Source: Sipunculus nudus
Taxonomy: Eukaryota > Annelida > Sipuncula > Golfingiida > Sipunculidae
Direction: 5' to 3'
NCBI GenBank assembly: GCA_026874595.1
Contig: CM049318.1
Coordinates: forward strand, 44,434,456-44,498,455
DNA: 64,000 nt
Position numbers and translations under genes: made by a program. Below, one piece after another: positions 46,291 to 58,226 of this stretch. Every line of letters begins with the position of its first letter. Position 1 is the stretch's first letter. The notes beneath the pieces are model-generated. The model did no database searches and was not told the DNA's origin. It saw only the letters and a list, made by a program, of their open reading frames with translations.

Positions 46291-46470
46291 ATCCATACAT
46301 GTGCATTTTTCATAAAAATTTATATTTTTCATGAAATTTTCTATATTCAGGATCTGTCATATGGTCAAAAATAGGACAATTGGGACGAAAGGCGAACTTG
46401 ATTTGTAAGTGGTCATTATGCGCCAACAGACCAAAAAATAGGCCAGTATCTGTAAGCATTGCACTGGGAA
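46291..46470 (+). repeat. Family J segment, right flank of DE
   Basis: CTGTCATATGGTCAAAAATA, GGACAATTGGGACGAAAGGC, GTGGTCATTATG and GGCCAGTATCTGTAAGCATT. It matches 43340-43507 in order and orientation. Confidence 0.55.
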
Positions 46471-47061
46471 ACCAGAATATTAGCAAAAGCTGATAATCAG
46501 TTTTAAATTTAAATAGGAGAGTTATGTATCATGTTTCATAACAATCCACCAAATGCTTCCTGAGAAATAAGCTCCTAAGTTTCTTTCTATTCTAAGCTCT
46601 ATGACCTTGAAAAGTAGGTCAAGATCATCCATCTTTGAACTAGACCAAGATTTTGTAAATATGCAATAGCACTGAAGAAATGAAGTTCCTGTGTTGAATA
46701 CCTTTGGAGATATCCTGCACAAAAGGCCAAAATTGAAAAATCTGATAAAAATTCATTTAAAAATCAGAAATTGTAGGTGACGCCACTAAAATTGTGCAGC
46801 ATGTACAGACCATCAGTCCCAATGACCATAGTAAGTTTTGTGAAAATCCACACAATGGTTCCTGAGATATAAGCTTCTAAGTGTTTTTCTATTATCAGCT
46901 CTAAAACAAAGAAAAATAGGACAAGGTCACCCATCTGTACACTTGACCAAGATTTTGTTGATATACATCTTCACTAAAGAAATAAAGATTCCAACGACAA
47001 ATTCTTTAAGAAATATCCTGCACACAAGGCCAAAGGTGCAAACTCTGATAAAAATTCATAA
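46471..47061 (+). mobile_element. Family F element, fragment
   Basis: Two ~300-bp F monomers (TCATAACAATCCACCAAATG, CAAGGTCACCCATCTGTACA, TTGTAGGTGACGCCACTAAA). The F head is not seen on the left, and the fragment is cut at 47061 by a DE head. F sequence does not resume after that DE element. Confidence 0.65.
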
Positions 47062-50000
47062 ACAAGGCCTACAGGCCTAATGCTTCTATGCTTGACCATT
47101 ACTTCTCATGTATATGAACAATGCAAGGACTAAACATTTTGAATAAGAAACAATTACACAAACATCATTGCTCAAATTCTGGCATGGGTGCACACAACAC
47201 AAAAATGGTAGCTGGCACCACCAGTCTTGTATACAATGACGCTATCATAGATATATACATATGCCCAATTTCAGACTGATATATTTGACCCCTCCTCAAA
47301 AATAAGCAAGGACACACACTGTGCAAAAATTATTGTAGGTGGCACCACCAGTCTTGTATACGACAAAGCTATTCGATATGTATAAATATGCCAAATTTCA
47401 GGCTGATATATCAAATTCCTCCGTAGAAATAAGCAGGCACAGACACTGTACAAAAGTCATTGTAGGTGGCGACACCTGTCTTGTGAATGAGAAAGCCATC
47501 TAAGACACACAGACGGGTTAAAATAGCAGGCCAATACATCAAACTTACCTTCAGTCTGATGCATGGGGCTGACAATGCTAAGGTGAGAAAGGCAGTTGCC
47601 CCCAGTAAACTGTGACAAATTGCTAGCACTGAGTGAAGTTATGACCTGCACCTGGCAAGACTGAGTGCACTTTTGACCTGTACCTGGCTGCACTGAGTGA
47701 ACTATTGACCTGTTGCATAATCTGACACAGTTGACTGTCTGCCAAAGCTATAAATAGATCCAGGCTGAACTTTGGTGCCAAATCTGATGCACTGGGCAGT
47801 CTGCCAAGGCTTTGAATAGAATGCAGCTACTGCACTGAGTGAACTCCTGACCTATATCTGGCTGCACTGAGTGAACTCTTAACCTGTTGCCTTATCTGAT
47901 ACAATTGGCAGTCTGCCAAAACTATAAATAGATCCAGACTGACCTTTGGCCTGTTAACAAATCTGAAATAGTAGCCACACGATTGCACAAGCTCACACAT
48001 TGGCTCCACATGCAGCCCTGAGGGGCATGACATACATATTCATAAACTTTTTATCAAAATATCTAGAATAATAAAAGATGCAGTCCTTTCATTGTTAAAA
48101 AGGTCCAATAATTCTACCAAAAATCTTTCAAGTAAACTTGAACAAAGGCCCCCTAAGAATAATTTTTGTGCAATGTTACAGAAGTTATAATTGAAACAAT
48201 AAATTTGTAGAAGAACATTGTTGCAGTCCTAAGTTTGAAATAGACATAATAATGGCCATAAGACCAACTTCAGCTTTTCAAGACTCAACCAAACATCAAC
48301 AAACTCAATCTATTCTGATATGATTGAAAGAACGATGTCCTTAGTTTATTCTTTTGAAAAACTGAACGCTTCAACTTGACAGATTCATCATGAACATTTT
48401 AAGCTGAAAGAAGCTAAAATTATGAGGTTTTTGCCCATAAAACAAGGGACCTATGGGTCACGACGCTCAGCTGTTATATATGATAAAAAAATATTATTTA
48501 GAAATGAGGCACATGCTCGTTTTGTGTGGTAATAAATATAAGCTGTATTATGAGTTGTTGTTTAGCTTATGTATGATTTTGATAGTACCTTTGGAGACAG
48601 GGAAGAGGATTGATTTCATTTATTTTATTAACAAATGGAGTACTATTGTCACACAGATTTTGACTTGGCCATATAACTTATAAGCAGAACATATAATATA
48701 AGAGTTTAACTATTTATTAAAAAAAAATACAAATATTGTCCCAAATATAATTTTTATAAAAAATAATAAGAGAATCATATGATTTTTTTAAATGAAATAT
48801 AACTGATATGATTATTAAAATAATATTAAAGAATATATTCATGAATGCATTCATGAATACATTTTGAAAGTATTTGCACGAGTATTCATATACTTTCATT
48901 TTTACCTGAATTCCTATTCTTTATGCAAGAAATTTTATAATGGAGTAAATAATCATATTCGTATTTAAATACAATGACAAAGTATTCGCACCATGTCTGG
49001 TATTTATTCAGTTTCACCAACCAATGATGTTGAGAATCCAGAATATACAAAATTCACACATTTAAATAATGATCATAAGTACCTGGTTTTATGGCTTTCT
49101 ATTTATATTAAAAAATAACTGTAAAAAATTCATTTTGGACTAATTTCACATCAATGTACACACTAGACACAGTAGGAATCTAGATTAATATTATCAACTG
49201 CATCTTTGTCTATCATTTATTTCCTTCATATGATCCCTTATGATTAGTAATGAATAATATGATTTACTTCTTTATCATTAAAATTGAACTGAAAAATGCC
49301 ATAGGTGACTGCATGGTGTTATTTGGAATATGTGACATTCTACCCATCGATACAAGATTCTTATATCATCAGTAACTGCAAGTTAATTTCCTGTTATTAT
49401 AAACTAACAAATTCCTTTTCTATTTTTCTTTAATTTGTTATTAAAAACCAATAAAAATTTATTAATTTATTGTTTATTGTTATGTTGTTTGTTAAAACTA
49501 CTAGATGAGTTGGGTTGGACACCTGGATCAACTGTGGCTGGCCATAAGCTGCCTGGATTCCTGTATGCCTCGCCTCAAGCATGCATAATTTGATGAAAGG
49601 TCAACAAGGTTAACATACAGGTGACTCAAGAGGGGCTGGAGAGAGCCAAAGTCTGACAGGGTCTCATAAAAAACATTAATAAAACTAACAATTTTTGGCC
49701 AATTTCTTTCAGCTTTCTAAACTAAAAAGCTGAAATCCTAATGTGTGCATGATATGAAAATTTGTCAACAGTGCTCACAGGACACAAACGTGCCATGGTC
49801 ACAGTTGGGCAAAATTTAAGGTACTAATTTTATATTTATAATAATAACTGATAACATTTGAAAAATTCAGAACTAATTTTGGGTATTCAATTGAATCTTG
49901 ATTAAATAATGTTACATCCCTGACAAAAAAATCTCTAGCTTCAGCAATGCCCTTGTTAAGGGAGTAAATATATTTCTTGATTTTTTACAAAGTGCATTAT

Positions 50001-51975
50001 GTTTGGGCCCATAACTTAAAACAATTACGCAATACTGACATCATTCTGGCATGTGCATAGAGAATGAAAAATATGTATATTATTTATGATTAAAGTCAGA
50101 TCAGTGGTTTTGATATTAGGAAGTCTTGAAGTGTATCAATGGGTTTTTAATGGAAAAATGAAGTTTTTCATTAATATCTCGAAGGTATTAAGTCCTAGTG
50201 ACCAAATTCTTGGCATGGTAGGGGATTTTGGAGACATCTAACTGTATGCCGAATTTAAGGAACTAAGAGCTGAAGCTGGGGAGCTGAGCTCTTGCAAACT
50301 GCATAACACTAGCTTGATGTAAACAATATGTTACATGGTGCTTGAAAACTTGAATAAAATCTACAGTTTTTGATCAACTGGTTTCAAATTTTTGGTGTTA
50401 ACAGTTGAAATGCTAACAAAAACATGCTGTGAAAATTAAATCCACAGTACTTACGGGAAAAAAACGTGCCATGGTCAAAGTTGGGCAAAATTTAAGGTAC
50501 CAATTTTTTATTTTTATTAATATTTTAGAAAATTCAAAAGATTTTCATCTAATTTTGGGTATACAATTTAATTTTGATTAATTAAAGTTATATTACTGGA
50601 AAAAAGGTTGATAGCTTTAACATTTTTTGTGTTAAGTGATCAAATATCTTTCCTGATTTTTTACAAAATGCATTATGTTTGGGCCCATAACTTTTTAAAA
50701 TTAAATAATACAGACATAATTTCTGGCATGTACATAGGAACTATATAGAGGAATATTTATGGTAAATATGAGGAAAAACAGATGAGTGGTTTTGATATTA
50801 GGCAGTCCTGAAGTGTGAAAATAGGTTTTTAATAAAAATTGAGGTTTTTCCTTAATTTCTCAAAGGAACAAAGTTGCAAAGACCCAGTTTTCGGCTTGGT
50901 AGGAGATCTTGGGGACATCTAACATTATGCCGAATTTTGGATTCCTAGGTCTTACGGTTTCAAAACGTGCCACATCTACGGACGGACGGACGGACGGACA
51001 GACGGACGGACGACGGACAATGGACCACGACTATAACTCAGATGACTTATAGTCAGCTGAGCTAAAAACAGGTCAATATAGGTGGCACTACAAAATCTGC
51101 AACTTCAAATTTGAGTCATGTGACCAACATTTGCACTATACTTGGTCATGTTAGCTTCTGTCATTTCTGATTACTATGTCAATATGCTTACTTGGCCAAA
51201 TTGACCAAGTTCAAATCCATGTAACTCAACTAAAATTAATCAAATGCAAACCGTTTGAACAAACTTGAGAGGGCTTGCCTCTGGGATCATTTCTGTAAAA
51301 TATTGAACAATTTGGTTGGACCGTTTACAAGAAGACTTTTAAAGGTTTTTCAGCTTTTTCCCTATAAAATCTAAGTAAATGTAGATAGCAAAAAAAAATT
51401 AGCTGAATCCCACAACATTTGATATGTGACAGATATTTGCATAAAATCTCGGGAATGGTAGCTCCTGCTACTCCTCAGAAATTATGGGTTAATGTACAGA
51501 TGACCAATGACCCCCCTACAAAAAAGGTCAATGCAGGGGGTGCCACCAATACCTGAATTTCATATATTGCTCATGTGACCAACACTGGCATAAAATTTGG
51601 TGATAATAGCTCCGGCCGTATCTGAGATTGTCATTTTAGTATACTTTTTTGGACAGATGACTAAGTTCAACTTCCTGTAACTCAGCAAAAAAATTCACCA
51701 AACTTGAACCACTCGAACAAACATGACAGAGATGGTAAAAAAGATTATTTCTGTGAAATATTGAACAATTTGGCTTGACCGTTTCGGAGGAGATGATTTT
51801 TAAAGGTGTTTTAGCTTTTTCTCTATAAAATCGAAGAAAATGCAGAGTTTTTCAGATGGCTTATTTTTCGCATTAAATTTCATGATGCTAGCTCCAGTCA
51901 TTTTTGAGATAGAATGGGTTAACGTACAGATGATAGATGCCGCCACACCATCGCAATAGCTCACAGGTTAGCTAA
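47062..51975 (+). mobile_element. Family DE element, complete, split by a family A element
   Basis: Head ACAAGGCCTACAGGCCTAAT; end CATCGCAATAGCTCACAGGT then TAGCTAA. Without the A insert at 48443-51068 it is about 2.29 kb. Left flank TTTGCCCATAAA and right flank ACAGGTCAATATAGG restore the uninterrupted GCCCATAAAAAACAGGTCAA seen at 26817. The part of the body just after the head is deleted relative to other copies (CTAATGCTTCTATGC instead of CTAATGCGAACC), so the 5' subterminal repeat is lost. Confidence 0.85.
48443..51068 (+). mobile_element. Family A element, complete
   Basis: About 2.63 kb with head CAAGGGACCTATGGGTCACG, the palindrome at 48836, two ~675-bp monomers, a (ACGG)n tract at about 50979-51017 and the 3' stem-loop. 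It is closest by eye to the inner A copy at 16487 (both read GTATGCCGAATTTAAGG and TTGATGTAAACAAT). It interrupts DE and is therefore younger than it. Confidence 0.85.
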
Positions 51976-52560
51976 CAAGGGACCCATGGGTCACGGCGCT
52001 CAGCTGATCATGATTGAACTATAAATGTTTCTCCACTGTGATACTATATCGAGTCAATAAAGGCTATGAATATCATGGACATGTTGGGCTATTATAAAGG
52101 AATGTAATGTAATATGTGAGTAAATGACAAATGAAATTACCTGACTGATGGATTTATAGAGTAAAATATAGTGGTTTATTTTTTATTTATTTAGGAGGGG
52201 TTGAAAATTGTGATATATTTGAGCAAATATTAATACAATGACAGCAGTAATAAGCAGTAGTAGAATGATGATAAGGCCATTTGTTGAAGGATCTAAAGTG
52301 TATGGAAGTCTGCAAGCTTTCAATTTGACAGATATGATGTTATGATTAACTATGCTGATGACGGTATTTATGAATTTGTAACTGTATGACACAATATCTC
52401 TTTAGTCTTGACAAGATACATTATTGTGATGCCCACTATAACTACATATGGACGAATAGTTATACAAAATATTAAAGTATGAATATATCTGATTCATCTT
52501 GTTCTTGTTTACCAAGGCTGACTTTGGGATGGGGTTCAGAGGAGGGAAAAGTGAGGGCAG
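51976..52560 (+). mobile_element. Family G element, 5' part
   Basis: Head CAAGGGACCCATGGGTCACG with GCTCAGCTGATCATGATTGA; the body matches 1588-2070 with some rearrangement. Similarity fades near 52560. It starts directly after the DE terminus at 51975. Confidence 0.6.
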
Positions 52561-53031
52561 CATGATGGTGGATGTAGAAATATTCTACTGTAATGTTTTT
52601 CATTTATATAAGAATATGAGAAGGTAAGAAGGAAAGGGGCCCTGCTACTTGGTTATAGTAAAGTTCTAAATATATGATTGCAAACTAATACTCTGACAAG
52701 ACTGTCATGAAGAAAAACAGTAAAAGTTTTGAGATACTGTGATGCATATGAAAATTTACAGATGGACAGGCAAGTGGACAGAATGGACTACCGTAATGTC
52801 TACTTGAATTTGTACAGGAAAAATAATTATTTTTCTCAGTGTGTGAATTATTATATCTAAAATATGAAAAATTAGAATATTGCAGGAGAGAAGATCGTTT
52901 GACACCTGAGAACCAGCGATGGGCGATAATAGAGGATGTACGGCAACTCTCATGTTAATTATTATTTAACACTTGTGCTTGTGACGAAAAAGATATCCAA
53001 TATATCCCGTAACAGGAATTTTATTAACTGG

Positions 53032-53071
<40 letters not shown>

Positions 53072-53711
53072 CAGGGTTTTAGCCGCGCCGGATAGGGGTT
53101 GACGGGAAGGGCCTGTACTGCCGGCAGGAACAAACTAAACATTCGTAACCCACAGACTGGCACTAAAGATCGTCAAAAATCCAGCTACCGGCAATAGAAC
53201 TTCAGTAATTTATTACCCCAAACTGTTAAATTTGTACCTCATTAGTATGTTGACAAATTTATTTGATCACGGCTGTGGTGCAAACAAAATTGACAGGAGT
53301 CACTGATCACCTTAATATTACACATCAAATAAATTACTGGTAAACAAACAAGCAACAAAGTGTTTCACAGTTTGGACATGAAAGGAAAACATCATTAGCC
53401 AGGGGTCTCTCACGGCGTACACCGGTGCGTAGCATCATTAGCGGTAAGAAAATGGACTATTGTTTTGTAATACTTCATGGCAACATTTAATTCATTTACA
53501 AACATTATTTGTATGGATTGCAGAATGCGCCCTAAAAAAATGGTAATGGTGATTTTCTTAGGGCAGTAATTAAATTTATTCGGGGTGCCACCTGGCGGCA
53601 AGTGAACTTATTACACCCGTGAATATGTAATCTCACCAGATTTATTTATATATTTAAATAAATTAATTATTTTACCCGTTTAGCAATTTCAGTGGAAAGA
53701 AATAAATGAAA
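52561..53711. other. Single-copy island
   Basis: No repeat-family match over about 1.15 kb. The stretch 53090-53420 is noticeably more GC-rich (GCCGCGCCGGATAGG, CACGGCGTACACCGG) than the rest. A (TA)15 tract lies at 53037-53066. GCCCTAA (53529-53535) and TTAGGGC (53558-53564) can form a hairpin. No domain is recognised in the short frames. Confidence 0.45.
53037..53066. repeat. (TA)15 microsatellite
   Basis: Thirty bases of uninterrupted TA repeats. Confidence 0.95.
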
Positions 53712-54634
53712 CTAGATATTTCTTGGCACCGCAGTCCGCAGGTGCCATAGTATCCCCAGACAATTAATCCCCCCCCCCCCCCTTTAAGAATAGGCCCCCC
53801 ATCTTCAGCAACAATTAATATCAGACCACACTCATAGAAAAGGTCATTCTCATAGAAAAGGTCATGATCCAAATTTCAATATACATCATCCCCTAACCCA
53901 TGTCTATGTATATGCATAATATGAAAGAAGTCGGTCCATTAGTTTTTGACTTATAATGCTCACAGGTTATAAATGTACTGTTAAGTGGCAATGATGGGGT
54001 ATTAAACGGCATGAAAACAAGTAAAAGAATAACAGGTGGCGCCACCTGTTTCCGGTACATGACATTACTATCCAAGATCTTCGGTCAAGTTGATTTTTGG
54101 ACCAATGCATGCATCCCTTATTGAGAAATTAATGATTTTGTGTGATTTTCACCATATATGGCAATATTCAAGGTCAAGGCCACTCATTGGAAAGGTCATG
54201 ACCCCTATTCAAATAAACATAATCCTATAACCCATATCCATGTATATGCATAATATGAAAGAAATTTGTCTATTAGTTTTTGACTTATAATGCTCACAGT
54301 ACTGATAAATGGCAATGATGGGGTATTCAACGGCATGAAAACAAGTAAAAGAATAACAGGTGGCGCCACCTGTTTCCGGTACATGACAATACTTTCCAAG
54401 ATCTTCGAACATGTTGATTTTTGGACCAATGCATGCATCCCTTATTGAGAAATTAATGATTTTGTGTGATTTTCACCACATATGGCAATATTCAAGGTCA
54501 AGGCCACTCTCCTAGTTGAGGTCATGACCTCATTTTTTGAGTTATTGTGTCCAAAAGAAATCTCGGCGGCGGCAGCGGCGGCGGCGCGACCGTGCCTAAA
54601 CCATAGTATCTCCAGACTATGTCTGGCGATACAA
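53712..54634 (-). mobile_element. Family C Helitron-like element, short copy
   Basis: Begins CTAGATATTTCTTGGCACC and ends TATGTCTGGCGATACAA, with about two and a half ~330-bp monomers, exact GGTGGCGCCACC at 54035 and 54359, and (CGG)n at 54564-54587. The hairpin stem (TGGCACC 53724-53730; GGTGCCA 53741-53747) is intact, but the loop is ten bases instead of three, through a duplicated GCAGTCC-type insertion. The left flank begins T on the minus strand; the right flank is A-rich. Confidence 0.8.
54033..54048. repeat. CAGGTGGCGCCACCTG palindrome (representative)
   Basis: Perfect 16-bp palindrome made of two E-box halves around GGCGCC. The 12-bp core GGTGGCGCCACC occurs exactly about two dozen times in the window and is found in families B, C, DE, F and H, whose monomers are otherwise unlike. 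Confidence 0.85.
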
Positions 54635-55100
54635 AAAATATATGTTTATCATATTTTTAAACTGGGACGGGGGGAATAACATAAAAGGGGGCAAAAACTG
54701 ATAGGTTTGAACCAGGGGCACATATTTCACACGATAACCGTTCATGCGCCTCTAACCAAATGGCCACGTTTACATTTAATTTCACGGATATTACCGGGAT
54801 TTATCAAATAAAAACTCTTGAAGACAGCGGTTTATCCTTTGTAGCTGCGGTTAAAAGCACTCTGACGATCTCCATTTAACCTTTGATGTCTTGTAGCACC
54901 AGGTCATGCCTGTGATCAGTGGTCCGTGCGAGGTCTGTCCCAAGTGGATTACTAGTATATGATCATCAGCTAATGTGATTTTTGTCCCGCTTACAAATCC
55001 TTCTTATTCTATAATTGAGTAAACAAAATATTATTGATTAATACACATTTTTTACCTCGAGTTCTATTGTTCTAATTAATTCATGCTGTAACAAGTGAAA
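54635..55100. other. Single-copy island with a tRNA-like relic
   Basis: No repeat-family match. It is bounded by the C terminus on the left and an A head on the right. A tRNA-like stretch lies at 54700-54772. Confidence 0.45.
54700..54772 (-). pseudogene. tRNA-like sequence (decayed tRNA or tRNA-derived SINE head)
   Basis: On the minus strand, TGGCCATTTGGTTAGAGGC resembles a pol III A box with a GCC/GGC D stem. It is followed by a possible 5-bp anticodon stem (CATGA with TCGTG, 7-base loop) and by TGGTTCAAACC, which matches the B box. The spacing is tRNA-like. The T stem does not pair and the base before the would-be anticodon is C, so it is not a functional tRNA. Confidence 0.35.
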
Positions 55101-57731
55101 CAAGGGACCTATGGGTCACGACGCTCAGCTGTTATATATGATCAAAAAATATGATTTAGAAATGAGGCACATGCTCGTTTTGTGTGGTAATAAATATAAG
55201 CTGTATTATGAGTTGTTGTTGTTTAGCTTATGTATGATTTTGATAGTACCTTTAGAGACAGGGAAGAGGATTGATTTCTTTTATTTTATTAACAAATGGA
55301 GTACTACTGTCACACAAATTTTGACTTGGCCATATAACTTATAAGCAGAACATATAATATAAGAGTTTAACTATTTATTAAAAAAATTACAAATATTGTC
55401 CCAAATATAATTTTTATTAAAAATAATAAGAGAATCTTTTGATTTTTTAAAATGAAATATAACTGATATGATTATTAAAATATATTAAAGAATATATTCA
55501 TGAATGCATTCATGAATACATTTTGAAAGTATTTGCACAAGTATTCATATACTTTCATTTTTACCTGAATTCCCATTCTTTATGCAAGAAATTTTATAAT
55601 GGAGTACATAATCATATTCGTATTTAAATACAATTACAAAGTATTTGCACCATGTCTGGTATTTATTCAGTTTTCACCAAACAATGATGTTGAGAATCCA
55701 GAATATTCAAAATTCACACATTTAAATAATGATAATAAGTACCTGGTTTTATGGCTTTTATTTATATTAAAAAATAACTGTAAAAAATTCATTTTGGACT
55801 AATTTCACATCAATGTACACACTAGACACAGTAGGAATCTAGATTAATATTATCAACTGCATCTTTGTCTATCATTAATTTCCTTCATATAATCCCTAAT
55901 GATTAGTAATGAATAATATGATTTACTTCTTTATCATTAAAAATGAACTGAAAAATGCCATAGGTGACTGCATGGTGTTATTTGGACTATGTGACATTCT
56001 ACCCATCGATACAAGATTCTTATATCATCAGTAACTGCAAGTTAATTTCCTGTTATTATAAACTAACAAATTCCTTTTCTATTTTTCTTTAATTTGTTAT
56101 TAAAAACCAATAAAAATTTATTAATTTATTGTTTATTGTTATGTTGTTGGTTAAAACTACTAGATGAGTTGGGTTGGACACCTGGATCAACTGTGGCTGG
56201 CCATAAGCTGCCTGGATTCTCGCCTCAAGCGTGCATAATTTGATGAAAGGTCAACAAGGTCAACATACAGGTGACTCAAGAGGGGCTGGAGAGAGCCAAA
56301 GTCTACCAGGGTCTCATAAAAAACATTAATAAAAGCTACAATATTTGGCCAATTTCTTTCAGCTTTCTAAACTACAAAGATGAAATCCTTATGTGTGCAT
56401 GATATAAAAATTATATCAACAGTGCTCACGGGAAACAAACATGCCATGGTCACAGTTGGGCAAAATTTAAGGTACTAATTTTATATTTATACTAATAACT
56501 TATAAAATTTGTAAAATTCAGAACTAATTTTGGGTATTCAATTGAATCTTGATTAACTAATGTTACATCCCTGACAAAAAAATCTCTAGCTTCAGCAATG
56601 CCCTTGTTAAGGGAGTAAATATATTTCTTGATTTTTTACAAAGTGCATTATGTTTGGGCCCATAACTTAAAAAAAATACACAATACTGACATCATTTCTG
56701 GCATGTGCATAGCGAATGTATAGAAAAATATGTATATTATATATGATCAAAGTCAGATCAGTGGTTGTGATATTAGGCAGTCTTAAAGTGTAACAATGGA
56801 TCTTTAATGGAAAAATGAAGTTTTTCATTGATATCTCAAAGGAATTAAGTCCTAGTGACCAAATTCTTGGCATGGTAGGGGATTTTGGAGAAATCTAACT
56901 GTATGCCAAATTTAAGGAACTTAGAGCTGAAGCTCGGGAGTTGAGCTCTAGCAAACTGCATAACACTAGCAATATGTGACATGGTGCTTGAAAACTTAAA
57001 TAAAATCTACAGTTTTTGATCAACTGGTTTCAAATTTTTAATGTTAACAGTTGAAATGCTTACTAAAACATGCTGTGAAAATTAAATCCACCGCAGTTAC
57101 AGGAAAAAAACGTGCCATGGTCAAAGTTGGGCAAAATTTAAGGTACCAATTTTTTATTTTTGCTAATATTTTAAAAAATTTAAAAGATTTTGATCTAATT
57201 TTGGGTATACAATTTAATTTTGATTAATAAAAGAAATATTACTGGAAAAAAAGAGCTTAGCTTTAACAAGTTTTGTGTTAAGTGATAAAATTTCTTTCCT
57301 GATTATTTACAAAATGCATTATGTTTGGGCCCATAACTTTTTTAAATTATATAATACAGACTAAATTTCTGGCATATACATAGGAATTATATAGAGGATT
57401 ATTTATAGGAAATATGACGAAAAACAGATGAGTGGTTTTGATATTAGGCAGTCCTGAAGTGAGAAAATAGGTTTTTAATAAAAAATTGAGGTTTTTCCTT
57501 AATTTCTCAAAGGAATGAAGTCGCAAAGACCCAGTTTTCGGCTTGGTAGGAGATCTTGGGGACATTTAACATTATGCTGAATTTTGGATTCCTAGGTCTT
57601 ACGGTTTCAAAACGTGCCACATCTACGGACGGACGGACGGACGGACGGACGGACGGACGGACAGACGGACGGAGGACGGACAATGGACCACGACTATAGC
57701 TCAGATGACTTATAGTCAGCTGAGCTAAAAA
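55101..57731 (+). mobile_element. Family A element, complete
   Basis: About 2.63 kb with head CAAGGGACCTATGGGTCACG, the palindrome at 55495, two ~675-bp monomers, a (ACGG)n tract from about 57624 and the 3' stem-loop ending 57731. It lies in otherwise single-copy DNA. It shares with copies 6661 and 58227 the short CTGGATTCTCGCCTCAAGC junction, so these three form a subgroup. Confidence 0.85.
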
Positions 57732-58226
57732 TGGCCCATCGGTATCAGTTAAGCGAAAGTTTTTTCTGTTTACATACATGAAGTCGCAATTCTGATAAAC
57801 CTGTTCCGATAAATTATCATGTTACTGCGACGTACTAAGACTTAAAGATGTGTTGTTATCAGAAGAACAGCGTAGACATTTGATTCATCTCCACATGCAA
57901 AGCAGTTTTAATCATAGCTACAATTACTGTTCATACGGACCGCCGTTGGTCACTGGCAAAAGCTAATATTGGCACAGTATGTTGGTGTACAAATTCATAT
58001 ATGTAATATAGAAAAATATGATTCAGGAAATTTATAGTGTGTGAACTAATGAAGGATGTGAACTGATGCAGACATTACGGTAATACCTTTATTTCACTTT
58101 CAAGGGAATAATGCATTTAAGTCTATATATAAGCCTATTTTTTTAGCATATCCACTTTTTTCATTAAGAAGTTTTATCTGAATCATTTTGTTTATTTACA
58201 AGTTTTATAAAAAAAAATGAAATAAA
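57732..58226. other. Single-copy spacer between two A elements
   Basis: Nearly 500 bp with no family match, no tandem repeat and no convincing open frame. It shows that the two neighbouring A copies are separate insertions and not one tandem array. Confidence 0.45.
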
